A program made the position numbers and the translations under genes. Of a stretch of DNA of 64,000 nt, positions 1 through 8,706 are shown piece after piece (positions within the stretch are counted from its first letter, which is position 1; each line of letters starts with the position of its first letter). The notes beneath the pieces are model-generated. The model saw nothing but the letters and a program-made list of their open reading frames with translations, was not told the DNA's origin and did no database searches. Source of the DNA: Nitrosospira sp. Nl5 (lineage in GTDB: Bacteria > Pseudomonadota > Gammaproteobacteria > Burkholderiales > Nitrosomonadaceae); assembly GCF_900102495.1 (NCBI RefSeq), contig NZ_FMVQ01000001.1:248001-312000 (forward strand), given 5' to 3'.

Positions 1-433
1 CGGGCAGTGATGCTGAAACAGGAACAACAGCGGGAGCTGCTGGTAACGCAGCTGTATTTGTTGCCGGGTTAGCGGCTGCGGGAGCCGATCTGTCTTCGGC
101 AAGGTGGTTTTCGGTCAAACGATCCGGGGTCTGCAGGTTCATTAATCCAATCATTGCTACCGCCGCTACCGAAGCCGCCGCTGCAAATACTTTAGTCTTA
201 TGTCTTATTGCAGGGCGAGGCGCAAGGACTGTTGGCTCAGCGGCCAGCCTTGCCCTGACGCGCCGCGTAATATCTGCGGGCATTGCCTCCGTCTGTCCCA
301 AAGCATCGCTGATCAGATGATAAACTGTCCATTCATCGCGGAGTTCATCCGCTTTCTTGAGTTGAGCAATGACAGCGGCTGCGGCCTCAGGATCCAACTC
401 GCCATCCATCAACGCCGATATTTCATTTTTCAT
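1..433 (-). CDS. rseA: Anti-sigma-E factor RseA/MucA family, 3' end beyond the window
   Basis: Leftward reading frame from ATG at 433 that stays open to the window edge. The N-terminus (MKNEISALMDGELD) and the following helical segment match the anti-sigma-E N-terminal domain that holds sigma-E at the membrane. A hydrophobic stretch around residues 95-110 is the likely single membrane span, followed by an Ala/Pro-rich periplasmic start. It begins one base after the rpoE stop, with an AGAGGTGG ribosome binding site inside the rpoE end, so the two are translationally linked. In this family regulated proteolysis of RseA releases sigma-E on envelope stress. The C-terminal part, and probably rseB and mucD, lie outside the window. 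Family assignment is firm; only about 144 codons are visible. Confidence 0.85.
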   Translation of the reverse strand, partial: MKNEISALMDGELDPEAAAAVIAQLKKADELRDEWTVYHLISDALGQTEAMPADITRRVRARLAAEPTVLAPRPAIRHKTKVFAAAASVAAVAMIGLMNLQTPDRLTENHLAEDRSAPAAANPATNTAALPAAPAVVPVSASLP

Positions 434-434
434 G

Positions 435-1037
435 CTACCACCTCTTATCTTTGCCGGTCCCCAGCAAGGGCCGTAATTTTTCCGCTATGGCTTCCCGGGC
501 GCGAAATATTCGTGATCGCACCGTACCGATGGGACAGTTCATGATGACTGCAATTTCCTCATAACTCAGTCCCTCAATCTCTCTCAATGTAATTGCCGTG
601 CGCAATTCTTCGGGCAGTTCATGCAAGGTCTGATTCACCGTCTGCGCGATCTGTTTGCTCGTCAGTTCACTTTCCGGCGTGTTCATCTCACGTAAATGGC
701 CACCTTCCTCGAAGCCTTCCGCATCTTCACTATCAAATCCGTTACTGGTAGTCGGCGCCCGCCGCCCTTGCGCCACCAGAAAATTCTTCGCAGTATTAAT
801 CCCAATCCTGTACAGCCAGGTATAAAACGCGCTGTCACCCCGAAACGACGGTAGCGCCCGGTAGGCCTTGATAAAGGCTTCCTGCGTCACGTCTTCCACC
901 TCGGCTGCATCGCGGATGAATTGCGACAGCAACCGCGCCAGCTTGCGTTGATACTTGACCACCAGCAGATCGAACGCTTGTTTGTCGCCGCGTTGCGCGC
1001 GTTCCACCAGCTGCTGATCGATTTCCCGGTCACCCAT
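435..1037 (-). CDS. rpoE: RNA polymerase sigma-E factor (ECF, RpoE/AlgU)
   Basis: 200-residue ECF sigma factor, the normal length. Region 2 covers roughly residues 20-90 (DVTQEAFIKAYRALPSFRG, with the TWLYRIGINTAKN -10 recognition helix). Region 4 covers about 135-190 (LPEELRTAITLREIEGLSYEEIA, then GTVRSRIFRAR, the -35 recognition helix). An acidic linker of about 40 residues separates them, as in RpoE/AlgU. It directs envelope-stress transcription and is inhibited by the adjacent RseA product. The divergent neighbour is nadB, the same order as in many beta- and gammaproteobacteria. A possible autoregulatory promoter lies about 125-155 bases upstream. Confidence 0.96.
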   Translation of the reverse strand: MGDREIDQQLVERAQRGDKQAFDLLVVKYQRKLARLLSQFIRDAAEVEDVTQEAFIKAYRALPSFRGDSAFYTWLYRIGINTAKNFLVAQGRRAPTTSNGFDSEDAEGFEEGGHLREMNTPESELTSKQIAQTVNQTLHELPEELRTAITLREIEGLSYEEIAVIMNCPIGTVRSRIFRAREAIAEKLRPLLGTGKDKRW

Positions 1038-1162
1038 CCCGCCTGACCCCTGAATATTATGATTTATATTTGGATTGCCACGTTATGACGTTGCCACCCA
1101 AGTATACCCGTTCAAAGGTCATCGAGGAAATCACCAAGGCATACTGTGCCCGGTCTGTAGCA

Positions 1163-1190
1163 AGAGACAACAGGCAATCTGAATTAGTTC
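1163..1190 (-). promoter_or_regulatory. Possible sigma-E-type promoter of rpoE
   Basis: Read leftward, GAACTAA (1190-1184) is followed after 16 bases by TCTCT (1167-1163). The RpoE consensus is GGAACTT, 16 bases, then TCTGA or TCAAA. The -35 is good and the -10 partial. Autoregulation is normal for rpoE; this site is inferred from spacing only. Confidence 0.35.
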
Positions 1191-1288
1191 ACTTGAAAAC
1201 GTGGTTATTAGGTAAAGATGTAGAGGCTGGACGAAAACCCCAGTTTGCTATCAGTCTGTTATGATTTCCTGTTCCAAGGAAAAAAACC

Positions 1289-2887
1289 ATGCAAACCCAG
1301 GTTTCCCAGATTCATTTCGATACGCTGATCATCGGCAGTGGCTTGGCTGGCCTTACCCTTGCGCTCAACCTGGCGCAAAGCAGGAGGATAGGGCTGGTCA
1401 CAAAACAGGCGCTACTGGATGGGGCCAGCGGCTGGGCGCAGGGGGGGATTGCCGCGGTGCTATCGGAAGAAGACTCGCCCGAGACACATATCCGGGACAC
1501 GCTTGCCGCGGGTGCGGGTCTCTGCAACGAGGCGGTGACGCGTTACGTGGTGGAAAATGGTCCGCGGGCCATCCAGTGGCTTATCACCCAGGGCGTGCCG
1601 TTCACCCGCGATCATGGCAGCGAAACGGGTTATCACCTGATGCGGGAAGGCGGCCATAGCGTGCGGCGCGTGATCCACGCGGCGGATACGACGGGGCAGG
1701 CGGTGCAACGGACTCTGAGCGAAAAAGCGCGCACGCATCCGAATATCACGGTGCTTGAACATCATGTCGCGATCGATCTCATTACTGGCGCCAAATTGGT
1801 CCACCCCGGCAGGAATGGGAATCGCTGCTATGGGGCCTATGTGCTGGACAGCGCGGCGGGCAAAGTCAACACGATCGCTGCCCATAACACGGTTCTTGCG
1901 ACCGGCGGCGCCGGCAAGGTGTATCTCTACACCACCAATCCCGATACCGCCACCGGCGATGGCATCGCCATGGGCTGGCGCGCGGGCTGCCGCGTGGCGA
2001 ATATGGAATTCGTACAGTTCCACCCCACCTGTCTTTATCATCCTCATGCCAAATCCTTTCTGATCAGCGAGGCGGTGCGAGGCGAGGGCGGTCTGCTGAA
2101 GCTTCCCGATGGCTCGCGCTTCATGCTGCAGCACGATGCGCGTGCGGAGCTTGCGCCGCGCGATATCGTCGCCCGCGCGATTGACTTTGAGATGAAGAAA
2201 CGGGGGCTTGACTGCGTTTATCTGGATATCTCCCATAAGCCCGCAAACTTCCTCAGGGAACACTTCCCCAACATTTATAGCCGCTGCCTGGAGTTCGGCA
2301 TCGATATCACCAGGCAGCCCATTCCCGTCGTGCCCGCCGCGCACTACACCTGCGGCGGCATCGTCACCGGCTGGGATGGCAAGACCGACCTGGAGAATTT
2401 GTACGCCATCGGCGAAACCGCCCATACCGGCCTGCATGGAGCCAACCGGCTAGCGAGCAACTCGCTGCTGGAATGCCTGGTTTTCGGCCAGGCGGCAGCC
2501 GAGGACATTACCAGCCAACCCTCCGCACCGCCCGCCGAGCTGCTGCAATGGGACGAAAGCCGCGTTACCAATGCCGATGAGGAGGTCGTCATTTCACACA
2601 ACTGGGATGAACTGCGGCGCTTCATGTGGAGTTATGTGGGCATTGTCCGCACCAGCAAGCGCCTGCAGCGCGCGCAGCACCGCATCAAGCTGCTGCACGA
2701 AGAAATCAACGAGTATTACGCCAATTTCCGCGTCACCAGCGACCTGCTGGAATTGCGCAATCTTGTGGATACCGCTGACCTGATCGTGCAGAGCGCCATG
2801 CTGCGCCACGAAAGCCGCGGCTTGCACTACAGCCGGGATTATCCCGAGCTGCTGCCGGAGGCGCGGGATACGGTGTTGAAACGGTAG
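1289..2887 (+). CDS. nadB: L-aspartate oxidase NadB
   Basis: 532-residue flavoenzyme, the usual length. It oxidises L-aspartate to iminoaspartate, the first step of de novo NAD synthesis in the cytoplasm. The FAD-binding motif GSGLAG is at residues 16-21. SGWAQGGIAA, HSVRRVIHAADTTG and ISEAVRGEGG are the family's flavin and substrate segments, and the C-terminal helical domain common to fumarate reductase flavoproteins follows. It starts at ATG 1289 after CAAGGAAAAAAACC. Transcribed away from rpoE. nadA and nadC are not in the window. Confidence 0.97.
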   Translation: MQTQVSQIHFDTLIIGSGLAGLTLALNLAQSRRIGLVTKQALLDGASGWAQGGIAAVLSEEDSPETHIRDTLAAGAGLCNEAVTRYVVENGPRAIQWLITQGVPFTRDHGSETGYHLMREGGHSVRRVIHAADTTGQAVQRTLSEKARTHPNITVLEHHVAIDLITGAKLVHPGRNGNRCYGAYVLDSAAGKVNTIAAHNTVLATGGAGKVYLYTTNPDTATGDGIAMGWRAGCRVANMEFVQFHPTCLYHPHAKSFLISEAVRGEGGLLKLPDGSRFMLQHDARAELAPRDIVARAIDFEMKKRGLDCVYLDISHKPANFLREHFPNIYSRCLEFGIDITRQPIPVVPAAHYTCGGIVTGWDGKTDLENLYAIGETAHTGLHGANRLASNSLLECLVFGQAAAEDITSQPSAPPAELLQWDESRVTNADEEVVISHNWDELRRFMWSYVGIVRTSKRLQRAQHRIKLLHEEINEYYANFRVTSDLLELRNLVDTADLIVQSAMLRHESRGLHYSRDYPELLPEARDTVLKR

Positions 2888-3107
2888 CGTGTTTGACGTG
2901 CGGCATCAATGCACGGGTTGACGCAAGCCGTACAGGAAGCGGAATCACCAAAACGTGTTGAAGAAACAACGGAAGCAATGGGTGCATTTGCCATTGAGCA
3001 ACCCGCGTACCAGGTACAGGTATCCACGGCGTCTCAACATAATGGACAGCTCCGCCTGACCGGTCGGCAACGGCTGGCGGAGCGATCGGTCTTGGCCGCG
3101 CCTTCTG

Positions 3108-3650
3108 TTAGTACTTGTCGCCCAGCGTACCCTTGATTTTCCGGGCATGCTCAAGGTGCGAGACAAGCGACGGGTAAACCTTGACCAGCAAGGCTTTCAG
3201 TTCCTCGTTCTTGACACTGGGCACCAGCTTGTTGTCAGCCACATTGATTACCTTTTCGTGGAGGGTGATTTCACCGTCGATGTAGGCTTTGTCGAATTCC
3301 TTGCCGCTCAGATCCTTTAATTTATCGAGGTTCTTTTTGCCGTCTTCCTTGAGGCTCTGGCTGATCGCATTATCCTTCGGCGTTACACCAAGTTTTTTTA
3401 CGAGATCCTTCGCCTGCTGGTTGACGTCGGTGTGTTCGGAAATCATCCGGTGAGCGTAGCCATGAACATCCTCATGTTTTGCCTTTTTCTTTGCAAGATT
3501 ACCGGCCTCAATATCAACGTCGTTGGCCGTAACGACAATGTGGGCAATTTCGGCATCATTGAGGTCGCCTTTCATACCTTCTGTTTGGGCGGTAGCGGTA
3601 AACGCGGGGAGCGTCAGGGAAATTGCCAGCACGGCGAGCAAATTTTTCAT
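3108..3650 (-). CDS. DUF4142 periplasmic protein
   Basis: 180 residues with a clean signal peptide (about residues 1-21, cut after ATAQ). The mature part is an all-helical DUF4142 domain with the family patterns AEIAHIV, A..MI.EHTDVN and LV.KLG.TP. DUF4142 is a ferritin-like or bacterioferritin-like helical fold of unknown function, often found in stress and biofilm settings. The start at 3650 is preferred to an upstream ATG because AAGGAGAAGAAACA precedes it and gives a signal peptide at the very N-terminus. The gene stands alone, with about 220 non-coding bases between it and nadB in which nothing was recognised. Confidence 0.85.
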   Translation of the reverse strand: MKNLLAVLAISLTLPAFTATAQTEGMKGDLNDAEIAHIVVTANDVDIEAGNLAKKKAKHEDVHGYAHRMISEHTDVNQQAKDLVKKLGVTPKDNAISQSLKEDGKKNLDKLKDLSGKEFDKAYIDGEITLHEKVINVADNKLVPSVKNEELKALLVKVYPSLVSHLEHARKIKGTLGDKY

Positions 3651-3949
3651 TGTTTCTTCTCCTTGATTGATGTGTTCGAATGAGCGTTTCGCCAATAAAA
3701 CATTGACTCGGTAATAATGGAGGGCCGCGCAAGTCGCTTCTGTTCGCTAGCAGACACAAAAGCTGTTTCTGCTAAATTCTGCTAAATCTTGCAAAATCAG
3801 AAATAAGGTCGCGAGGAGAAGGATATTGATGAGAGGGAGCGGTTCGCCATTTACCGAGCTCATCCATCCCCGGTTTTTACGCCAGTGGCGAGCTGCCAGT
3901 TTTTCTGGCCCGCAAGTCCGGTCTCGGGAAGCGTATATTGAAGGGGCAT

Positions 3950-4378
3950 TCAATCTCCCCCGCATACCGCTGCCGTATCGATCGAGAACTCGCATGGCGT
4001 CAACCTCCCTTTCCAGCGTTCGCGGTCCATCGGCCCGGTACATCCGGCATCTTCCAGTAAAGCATGTGTGCCAACTGCATCGCAGACGAGCACCACCGAG
4101 TGCCGATCCTTGCGCAGCACCTTTACCCGGTAGCCTTTGAAATTTTCCAGTAGTACCGGGTCATGCCCGGTTGCCAGCGCGAGCAATTCGCTTTCGCCAA
4201 GTTCCGGTGGAGGATTCTTGTAGCGCACTGTCGATTCCACCGCGGCTGACAATTTGGTCAGCGCGGAAGCCTTCACATACATTTCCTCGCTGTCGGGATA
4301 TTTTTGGCTGGACGCGCACGCCGCCAGGATAGAGACCGCAATCACGACGGCAGTTGTTGTTTTCCTGGTCACGATCAT
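3950..4378 (-). CDS. Small lipoprotein of unknown function
   Basis: 142 residues. A short basic N-terminus and hydrophobic helix end in SILAAC, a good lipobox, so the mature protein should start at the Cys and be membrane anchored. The rest is mixed alpha/beta with four further cysteines, two near the end (CEFSIDTAAVCG), which could form disulphides in the periplasm. No family was recognised. Its ATG overlaps the stop of the upstream phospholipase-like gene (ATGA), so the two are translationally coupled and probably work together. Confidence 0.7.
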   Translation of the reverse strand: MIVTRKTTTAVVIAVSILAACASSQKYPDSEEMYVKASALTKLSAAVESTVRYKNPPPELGESELLALATGHDPVLLENFKGYRVKVLRKDRHSVVLVCDAVGTHALLEDAGCTGPMDRERWKGRLTPCEFSIDTAAVCGGD

Positions 4379-5307
4379 GCCGGCCCGCTCCAATAGACGT
4401 AGGTCCCATTGTGGTTTTTTCCCGTATCAAGGTTCCAGTTATCGATTGCGGTCTGATACAGGGTGTCATTTTTGAACACGGCGCTGGCGATCAGCGACCA
4501 CACTCCAAGCACATTTTCCATCGCCCGGTCGAATATCTCGTCATAACTCATGGCGCCGAGGGGCGTAGCCAGGTTCTCCAAATACTGCGTATCGAGATCG
4601 GCAACGGCCGGATAGGCGAGGCCGATATTGGCGGCAACATGGCGCGCAAACGGAGGGAGCACATTTCCTTCTTCCGCCTTATCGACGATAGCCTTGAATG
4701 CGCCGTGCCAGTTATCGATGATGGGGGGATTGGTTCGATATAGCGCTGAATAACAGGTTTCCAGCATGCTCTGCCAGGTGTTTACGACTGCCGGGTCCAG
4801 TTTCCCGCTATCGGGTTTATCGCAGCATCCCCAGATTCCCGAATCCAGGTGTTCGGACAGCCCTATCTCACCTACATTCAATCGCTGAAAGATATGGGCA
4901 TCCTGATGCATTTCGCACACCCTGTGCTTATCCTTGTTCTTCTGGTATTCGCCTACTTTCAGTTCAACAACTGGATGGATCGTGGCATCCGTTACCAGGT
5001 GGCTGGCATATCCCAGCAGCCAGGAAAACGCCTTCTGCCGCTGCGCGCCATCCAGTGTTTTAATCAGGCCGATTCCTGTTTTAATCATATCGCCGGTTTT
5101 TTCGTAGTGCATCCGGTCGGCCCAAGGGGCGGCATCAGGATGAAGGATGTCGAGGTAAGGGTAATCCGGGCTGACTGCGCCAAGCTCGCAGAAGCGGAAA
5201 TAATCCAGTACCGGGATGATCGCTTGAGGGATAAACCCGTGCTTCTCAAGCCGGACGGGTTCCCTGACCAGATTCACCACAGTAAGATGTGCATACGCAC
5301 CTGGCAT
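4375..5307 (-). CDS. Zinc-dependent phospholipase C-like protein
   Basis: 310 residues. The N-terminus (MPGAYAHLTVVN), GYASHLVTDATIHPVV and the spaced His/Asp residues match the Zn_dep_PLPC family (alpha-toxin / S1-P1 nuclease-like fold). In that family His and Asp residues bind zinc. No clear signal peptide is seen, so location is uncertain. The start lies in a TAATG overlap with a possible small upstream ORF, and the 3' end overlaps the lipoprotein gene. The biochemical substrate cannot be told from sequence. Confidence 0.7.
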   Translation of the reverse strand: MPGAYAHLTVVNLVREPVRLEKHGFIPQAIIPVLDYFRFCELGAVSPDYPYLDILHPDAAPWADRMHYEKTGDMIKTGIGLIKTLDGAQRQKAFSWLLGYASHLVTDATIHPVVELKVGEYQKNKDKHRVCEMHQDAHIFQRLNVGEIGLSEHLDSGIWGCCDKPDSGKLDPAVVNTWQSMLETCYSALYRTNPPIIDNWHGAFKAIVDKAEEGNVLPPFARHVAANIGLAYPAVADLDTQYLENLATPLGAMSYDEIFDRAMENVLGVWSLIASAVFKNDTLYQTAIDNWNLDTGKNHNGTYVYWSGPA

Positions 5308-5549
5308 TATCGCTCCATCGCTTTATAGCCATTGGCTGTTTTCCTGGCTGTCGGCGTGCGGCCTTGCTTCCCCTTGTATCTTGCCAGCCTTTGGGCAAGA
5401 ATATCCTGCTCGCGATGGTACCGCTGAGGATTCAAACCGAGATCAAGGTATCCCCGGGCAAGTGCCGGCCGCTTAAGTCGACGCTTGTTGAAAACTTTGG
5501 ATAACTGGCAAGCGGTTCCATACTCGCGGCCCATACTCTTCAGCTTCAC
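5307..5549 (-). CDS. Possible small basic protein
   Basis: 80 codons from GTG 5549 (or 75 from ATG 5534). The product is very basic and resembles no family known to me. It may be real because its TAA stop overlaps the ATG of the phospholipase-like gene (TAATG), a typical coupling arrangement. Against it: weak ribosome binding site and a composition typical of chance ORFs. Confidence 0.3.
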   Translation of the reverse strand: MKLKSMGREYGTACQLSKVFNKRRLKRPALARGYLDLGLNPQRYHREQDILAQRLARYKGKQGRTPTARKTANGYKAMER

Positions 5550-5677
5550 CTCTTGTTCACCATATCAAAGACATTTCCAGGTGAATATTGCACCAAAACC
5601 CTCTGAATTACTATTTTCAGGGACCACGCACTGCCGGCAGAGGCGGTGTTTAGCGTACTTAACGACCAAGGTTTTGA

Positions 5678-7507
5678 ATGTTCAGTTTTTTTGAAAAAGT
5701 AATTTATCCCTATCCCGAAACGACGGACAGGATCCCGCCCAGGGGTTTTTTAGCTTTCGTATGGGAGGCTACCGATGGCGTGCGGCGGTATCTGGTTGCC
5801 ATGATCCTGCTGACCGCATCCATCGGCGCGTTTGAGGCGCTGTTATTTGCCATGCTGGGGAAGGTTGTCGACTGGCTGAACGATACACCGCCTTCCCGTC
5901 TATGGGAACAGGAAGGGCATATGCTTCTCCTGTTTGCCGGGCTATTGATTGGGAGCGGTTTGCTGGTCGGATTGCAAAATCTTGTCAAGCACCAGGTGTT
6001 GGGAGGAAATTTTCCGATGCGGCTGCGATGGAATTTTCACCGGCTGATGCTTAATCAAAGCATGAACTTTTATCAGGATGAATTTGCCGGCCGGGTAGCG
6101 GCCAAGGTCATGCAAACGGCTCTGGCGCTACGCGACGTCTGCTTTATTTTGGGGGACATTCTCGTCTATGTGACGATTTACTTTTTTACGCTGGTTGCGG
6201 TGGTCGGCAGTTTTAATACCTGGATTTTGATCCCTTTTCTGGGATGGTTTGTCCTCTATCTTTTTGCATTGCGGTATTTCGTGCCGCGGATGAGCCGAGT
6301 GTCCCAATCCCAGGCCGACGCCCGTTCTCTCATGACGGGGCGTATCAGCGATGCCTACACGAATATCGCGACCGTAAAACTTTTCTCGCATGCCGGCAGG
6401 GAAGCGAGTTATGCAAGGTCGGCCATGCAGGAGTTTCTAAAAACGGTGCATAGCCAGATGCGGTTAGTCTCCACTTTTGAAATTGCCAATCAAATTATCG
6501 GAGCGATTCTTGTCATCAGCGCGGTTGGCCTGGCTTTGCTGTTGTGGACCGAAGATCAGATAGGCGTCGGTGCGGTTGCCGCCATCGGGGCAATGACGCT
6601 GCGGCTTAACGGCATGTCTCACTGGATCATGTGGGAAATGGCTTCGTTGTTTGAGCAGGTGGGTACGGTCCGGGACGGTATCAGCACGTTATCTCGCGCG
6701 CATATGGTGACCGATTATCCGGATGCCAAACCTATCCGGATCGATCATGCAGATATCAGGTTTGAGGATGTCGTATTTTGCTATGGGGGGAATATTCCGG
6801 TAATCAACCATCTTTCACTGCATATCAGGCCGGGTGAGAAAATTGGATTGGTGGGACGCTCAGGCGCCGGCAAGTCAACCATCGTAAATTTGCTGCTTAG
6901 ATTCTATGACGTCGAGCAGGGACGCATATTGATTGACGAACAGGACATCAAATATGTTACCCAGCTCAGTTTGCGCGCCAATATCGGGATGGTCACCCAG
7001 GATACGTCACTCATGCATCGCTCGGTGCGGGATAATATCCTGTACGGCCGGCCGGAGGCGACCGATGCGGATATGATCGCTGCCGCGAAGCGGGCCGAAG
7101 CGCATAGCTTTATTGAAGGCCTGAATGATCCGATGGGGCGCAAAGGCTACGATGCGCATGTGGGTGAGCGTGGAATAAAACTTTCGGGGGGTCAGCGCCA
7201 GCGAATTGCAATCGCGCGCGTCATGCTGAAAGATGCCCCCATACTTTTGCTCGATGAAGCGACGAGCGCATTGGACTCCGAAGTGGAGTCGGTGATTCAG
7301 TCGAGCCTGTACCGATTGATGGAAGGCAAGACAGTGATAGCGATAGCCCATCGCCTGTCAACTGTTGCAGCGATGGACCGCCTGATCGTGATCGATAAGG
7401 GCCGCATCGTGGAAGAAGGAAGTCATCAGAACCTCATCGCGTCCGGGGGGCTTTATGCGCGCCTGTGGAACCGCCAAAGCGGCGGGTTCCTGGGGGAAGA
7501 CGCATAG
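5678..7507 (+). CDS. ABC exporter, fused permease and ATPase (MsbA/multidrug type)
   Basis: 609 residues, the standard length of a half-transporter that works as a homodimer. The N-terminal transmembrane domain (about residues 35-335, six spans) is followed by the ATPase: Walker A GRSGAGKS at 393-400, signature LSGGQ at 502-506, Walker B ILLLDE at 522-527 and the switch histidine at 558 (AIAHRLS). All catalytic motifs are intact. The substrate is unknown; relatives export lipids, drugs or peptides. The start ATG 5678 follows AAGGTTTTGA. It is a single gene with no partner half. Confidence 0.9.
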   Translation: MFSFFEKVIYPYPETTDRIPPRGFLAFVWEATDGVRRYLVAMILLTASIGAFEALLFAMLGKVVDWLNDTPPSRLWEQEGHMLLLFAGLLIGSGLLVGLQNLVKHQVLGGNFPMRLRWNFHRLMLNQSMNFYQDEFAGRVAAKVMQTALALRDVCFILGDILVYVTIYFFTLVAVVGSFNTWILIPFLGWFVLYLFALRYFVPRMSRVSQSQADARSLMTGRISDAYTNIATVKLFSHAGREASYARSAMQEFLKTVHSQMRLVSTFEIANQIIGAILVISAVGLALLLWTEDQIGVGAVAAIGAMTLRLNGMSHWIMWEMASLFEQVGTVRDGISTLSRAHMVTDYPDAKPIRIDHADIRFEDVVFCYGGNIPVINHLSLHIRPGEKIGLVGRSGAGKSTIVNLLLRFYDVEQGRILIDEQDIKYVTQLSLRANIGMVTQDTSLMHRSVRDNILYGRPEATDADMIAAAKRAEAHSFIEGLNDPMGRKGYDAHVGERGIKLSGGQRQRIAIARVMLKDAPILLLDEATSALDSEVESVIQSSLYRLMEGKTVIAIAHRLSTVAAMDRLIVIDKGRIVEEGSHQNLIASGGLYARLWNRQSGGFLGEDA

Positions 7508-7793
7508 CGTTTTGAGGACTAGCTCCCCTAGCTTGGAATCAGTCTGGCAATCATATAGATTTAGCCCAACCATTATCCGAACCAGATATCCACTTAAGTT
7601 CAGGCATTACGGCTCAAGAAAAATATAAACCTCAATGGAAGGAAAGCTTTTTTCGTAAGATTTCCTGCTTGAAGGCGTCGGTACCGCGCCTGTGACAGAT
7701 GAGGTGGTTGATACTTTTCTTGGCGATCTCAAGCAGATCTATAGGCGGAAAATAAATCTTAAAAGAAAACCGAGCCGACTATCCTAAGGTAGA
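7508..7793. other. AT-rich stretch with a gene remnant
   Basis: 286 bases without an intact gene. From about 7656 to the TAA at 7785-7787 a rightward frame without a good start reads LEGVGTAPVTDEVVDTFLGD and on into a basic tail. It looks like the 3' end of a lost gene, and its stop abuts the ribosome binding site of the next ORF. Composition is AT-rich like that ORF, suggesting one acquired segment. Confidence 0.4.
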
Positions 7794-8660
7794 TTGTCCA
7801 TTGAAATTGGAAAGCTTCAGCAATTTATAGAGAATGAGTTTTTAATGAAAACATATGTAACTCAAGAAGTTAGACCTAAGGATATTATGATTGGCGTTGA
7901 AATGCTAAAGGATACGGCAATCATTCATAAGTGTCTGGATTTCGAGGAGAAACGCCTAATTTCATCAAAGACATATCTCGAATGGGCTCAATGTGGTTAC
8001 GATGAGGCGAGCAACTATGGATTAAATAGCTGTATTTCTAACGCGAAGCTAGCGGTATGCAGCAAACTTGATAATCTACTCATTACAAATCATCTCGGTA
8101 AAATCCTAAAAAAAAACTATCCACATAAAATTGAAGTACTAGAAAAAATCGGAATATCGATACCACCCGTTGTACACGAATTAATAATTGAGCCACGTAA
8201 TGAACTTGAACATAGATATTCGTTACCGGATCGAAAACGGGCCAGAAACGCATTAGATGTCGCGAAGCTTGCTATATCGGGGATCTCTGATGAGTTCGGT
8301 AGAATAATAGCTCTCAATTGGACGGCAATTATGTTTTTAGGACTTGCGGTAGAGGAGGCTACGGAATTTCCGGGTTGGAACAGCAAAGAGTATTCGCGAT
8401 GGAGTGCCGAGACGGTCCTTTTCATAGATGTGTTTAATAAAGTGCCTAAAGCGCTACTTATTAATGAAGCATCTCAAGAGATCCGCTTTGCGAGTTTGGA
8501 TAGATTTAGTACCGAAGAAACTATCACATTCGCTCAAATATTACGTTCTATAGATCAATATGGAAAAGGCGTACCAAGTCGCTTGGGAGGCACATTTCGG
8601 CAAGGAGCTTCACATAGGCCAGAAATATATAAGCATCTAAGAAACGTAGCCGGCTTTTGA
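7794..8660 (+). CDS. Hypothetical protein in an AT-rich acquired segment
   Basis: 288 codons from TTG 7794 (AAGG lies just upstream); ATG at 7845 is the alternative start. The protein is soluble, mostly helical, without signal peptide or membrane span, and no family was recognised. Codons are strikingly AT-rich (many AAA, ATA, TTA and AAT) compared with the GC-rich genes on both sides, a sign of horizontal transfer. It sits between an ABC exporter and a CysB-like regulator, with a truncated ORF just upstream. The sequence is long, open and not low-complexity, so it is probably a real gene. Confidence 0.65.
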   Translation: MSIEIGKLQQFIENEFLMKTYVTQEVRPKDIMIGVEMLKDTAIIHKCLDFEEKRLISSKTYLEWAQCGYDEASNYGLNSCISNAKLAVCSKLDNLLITNHLGKILKKNYPHKIEVLEKIGISIPPVVHELIIEPRNELEHRYSLPDRKRARNALDVAKLAISGISDEFGRIIALNWTAIMFLGLAVEEATEFPGWNSKEYSRWSAETVLFIDVFNKVPKALLINEASQEIRFASLDRFSTEETITFAQILRSIDQYGKGVPSRLGGTFRQGASHRPEIYKHLRNVAGF

Positions 8661-8706
8661 AGTGTACAGTCGTCGGCAGAGGGAGATCTTAGGGCAGATA
8701 GTCAGA

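Noticed and set aside
200-544. Plus-strand ORF of 114 codons
   Set aside because: Lies antisense to rpoE and rseA, which are clear family members; composition is that of a mirrored frame.
1460-2437. Long minus-strand ORF of 325 codons inside nadB
   Set aside because: Exact antisense of a conserved enzyme in GC-rich DNA; no family features or ribosome binding site.
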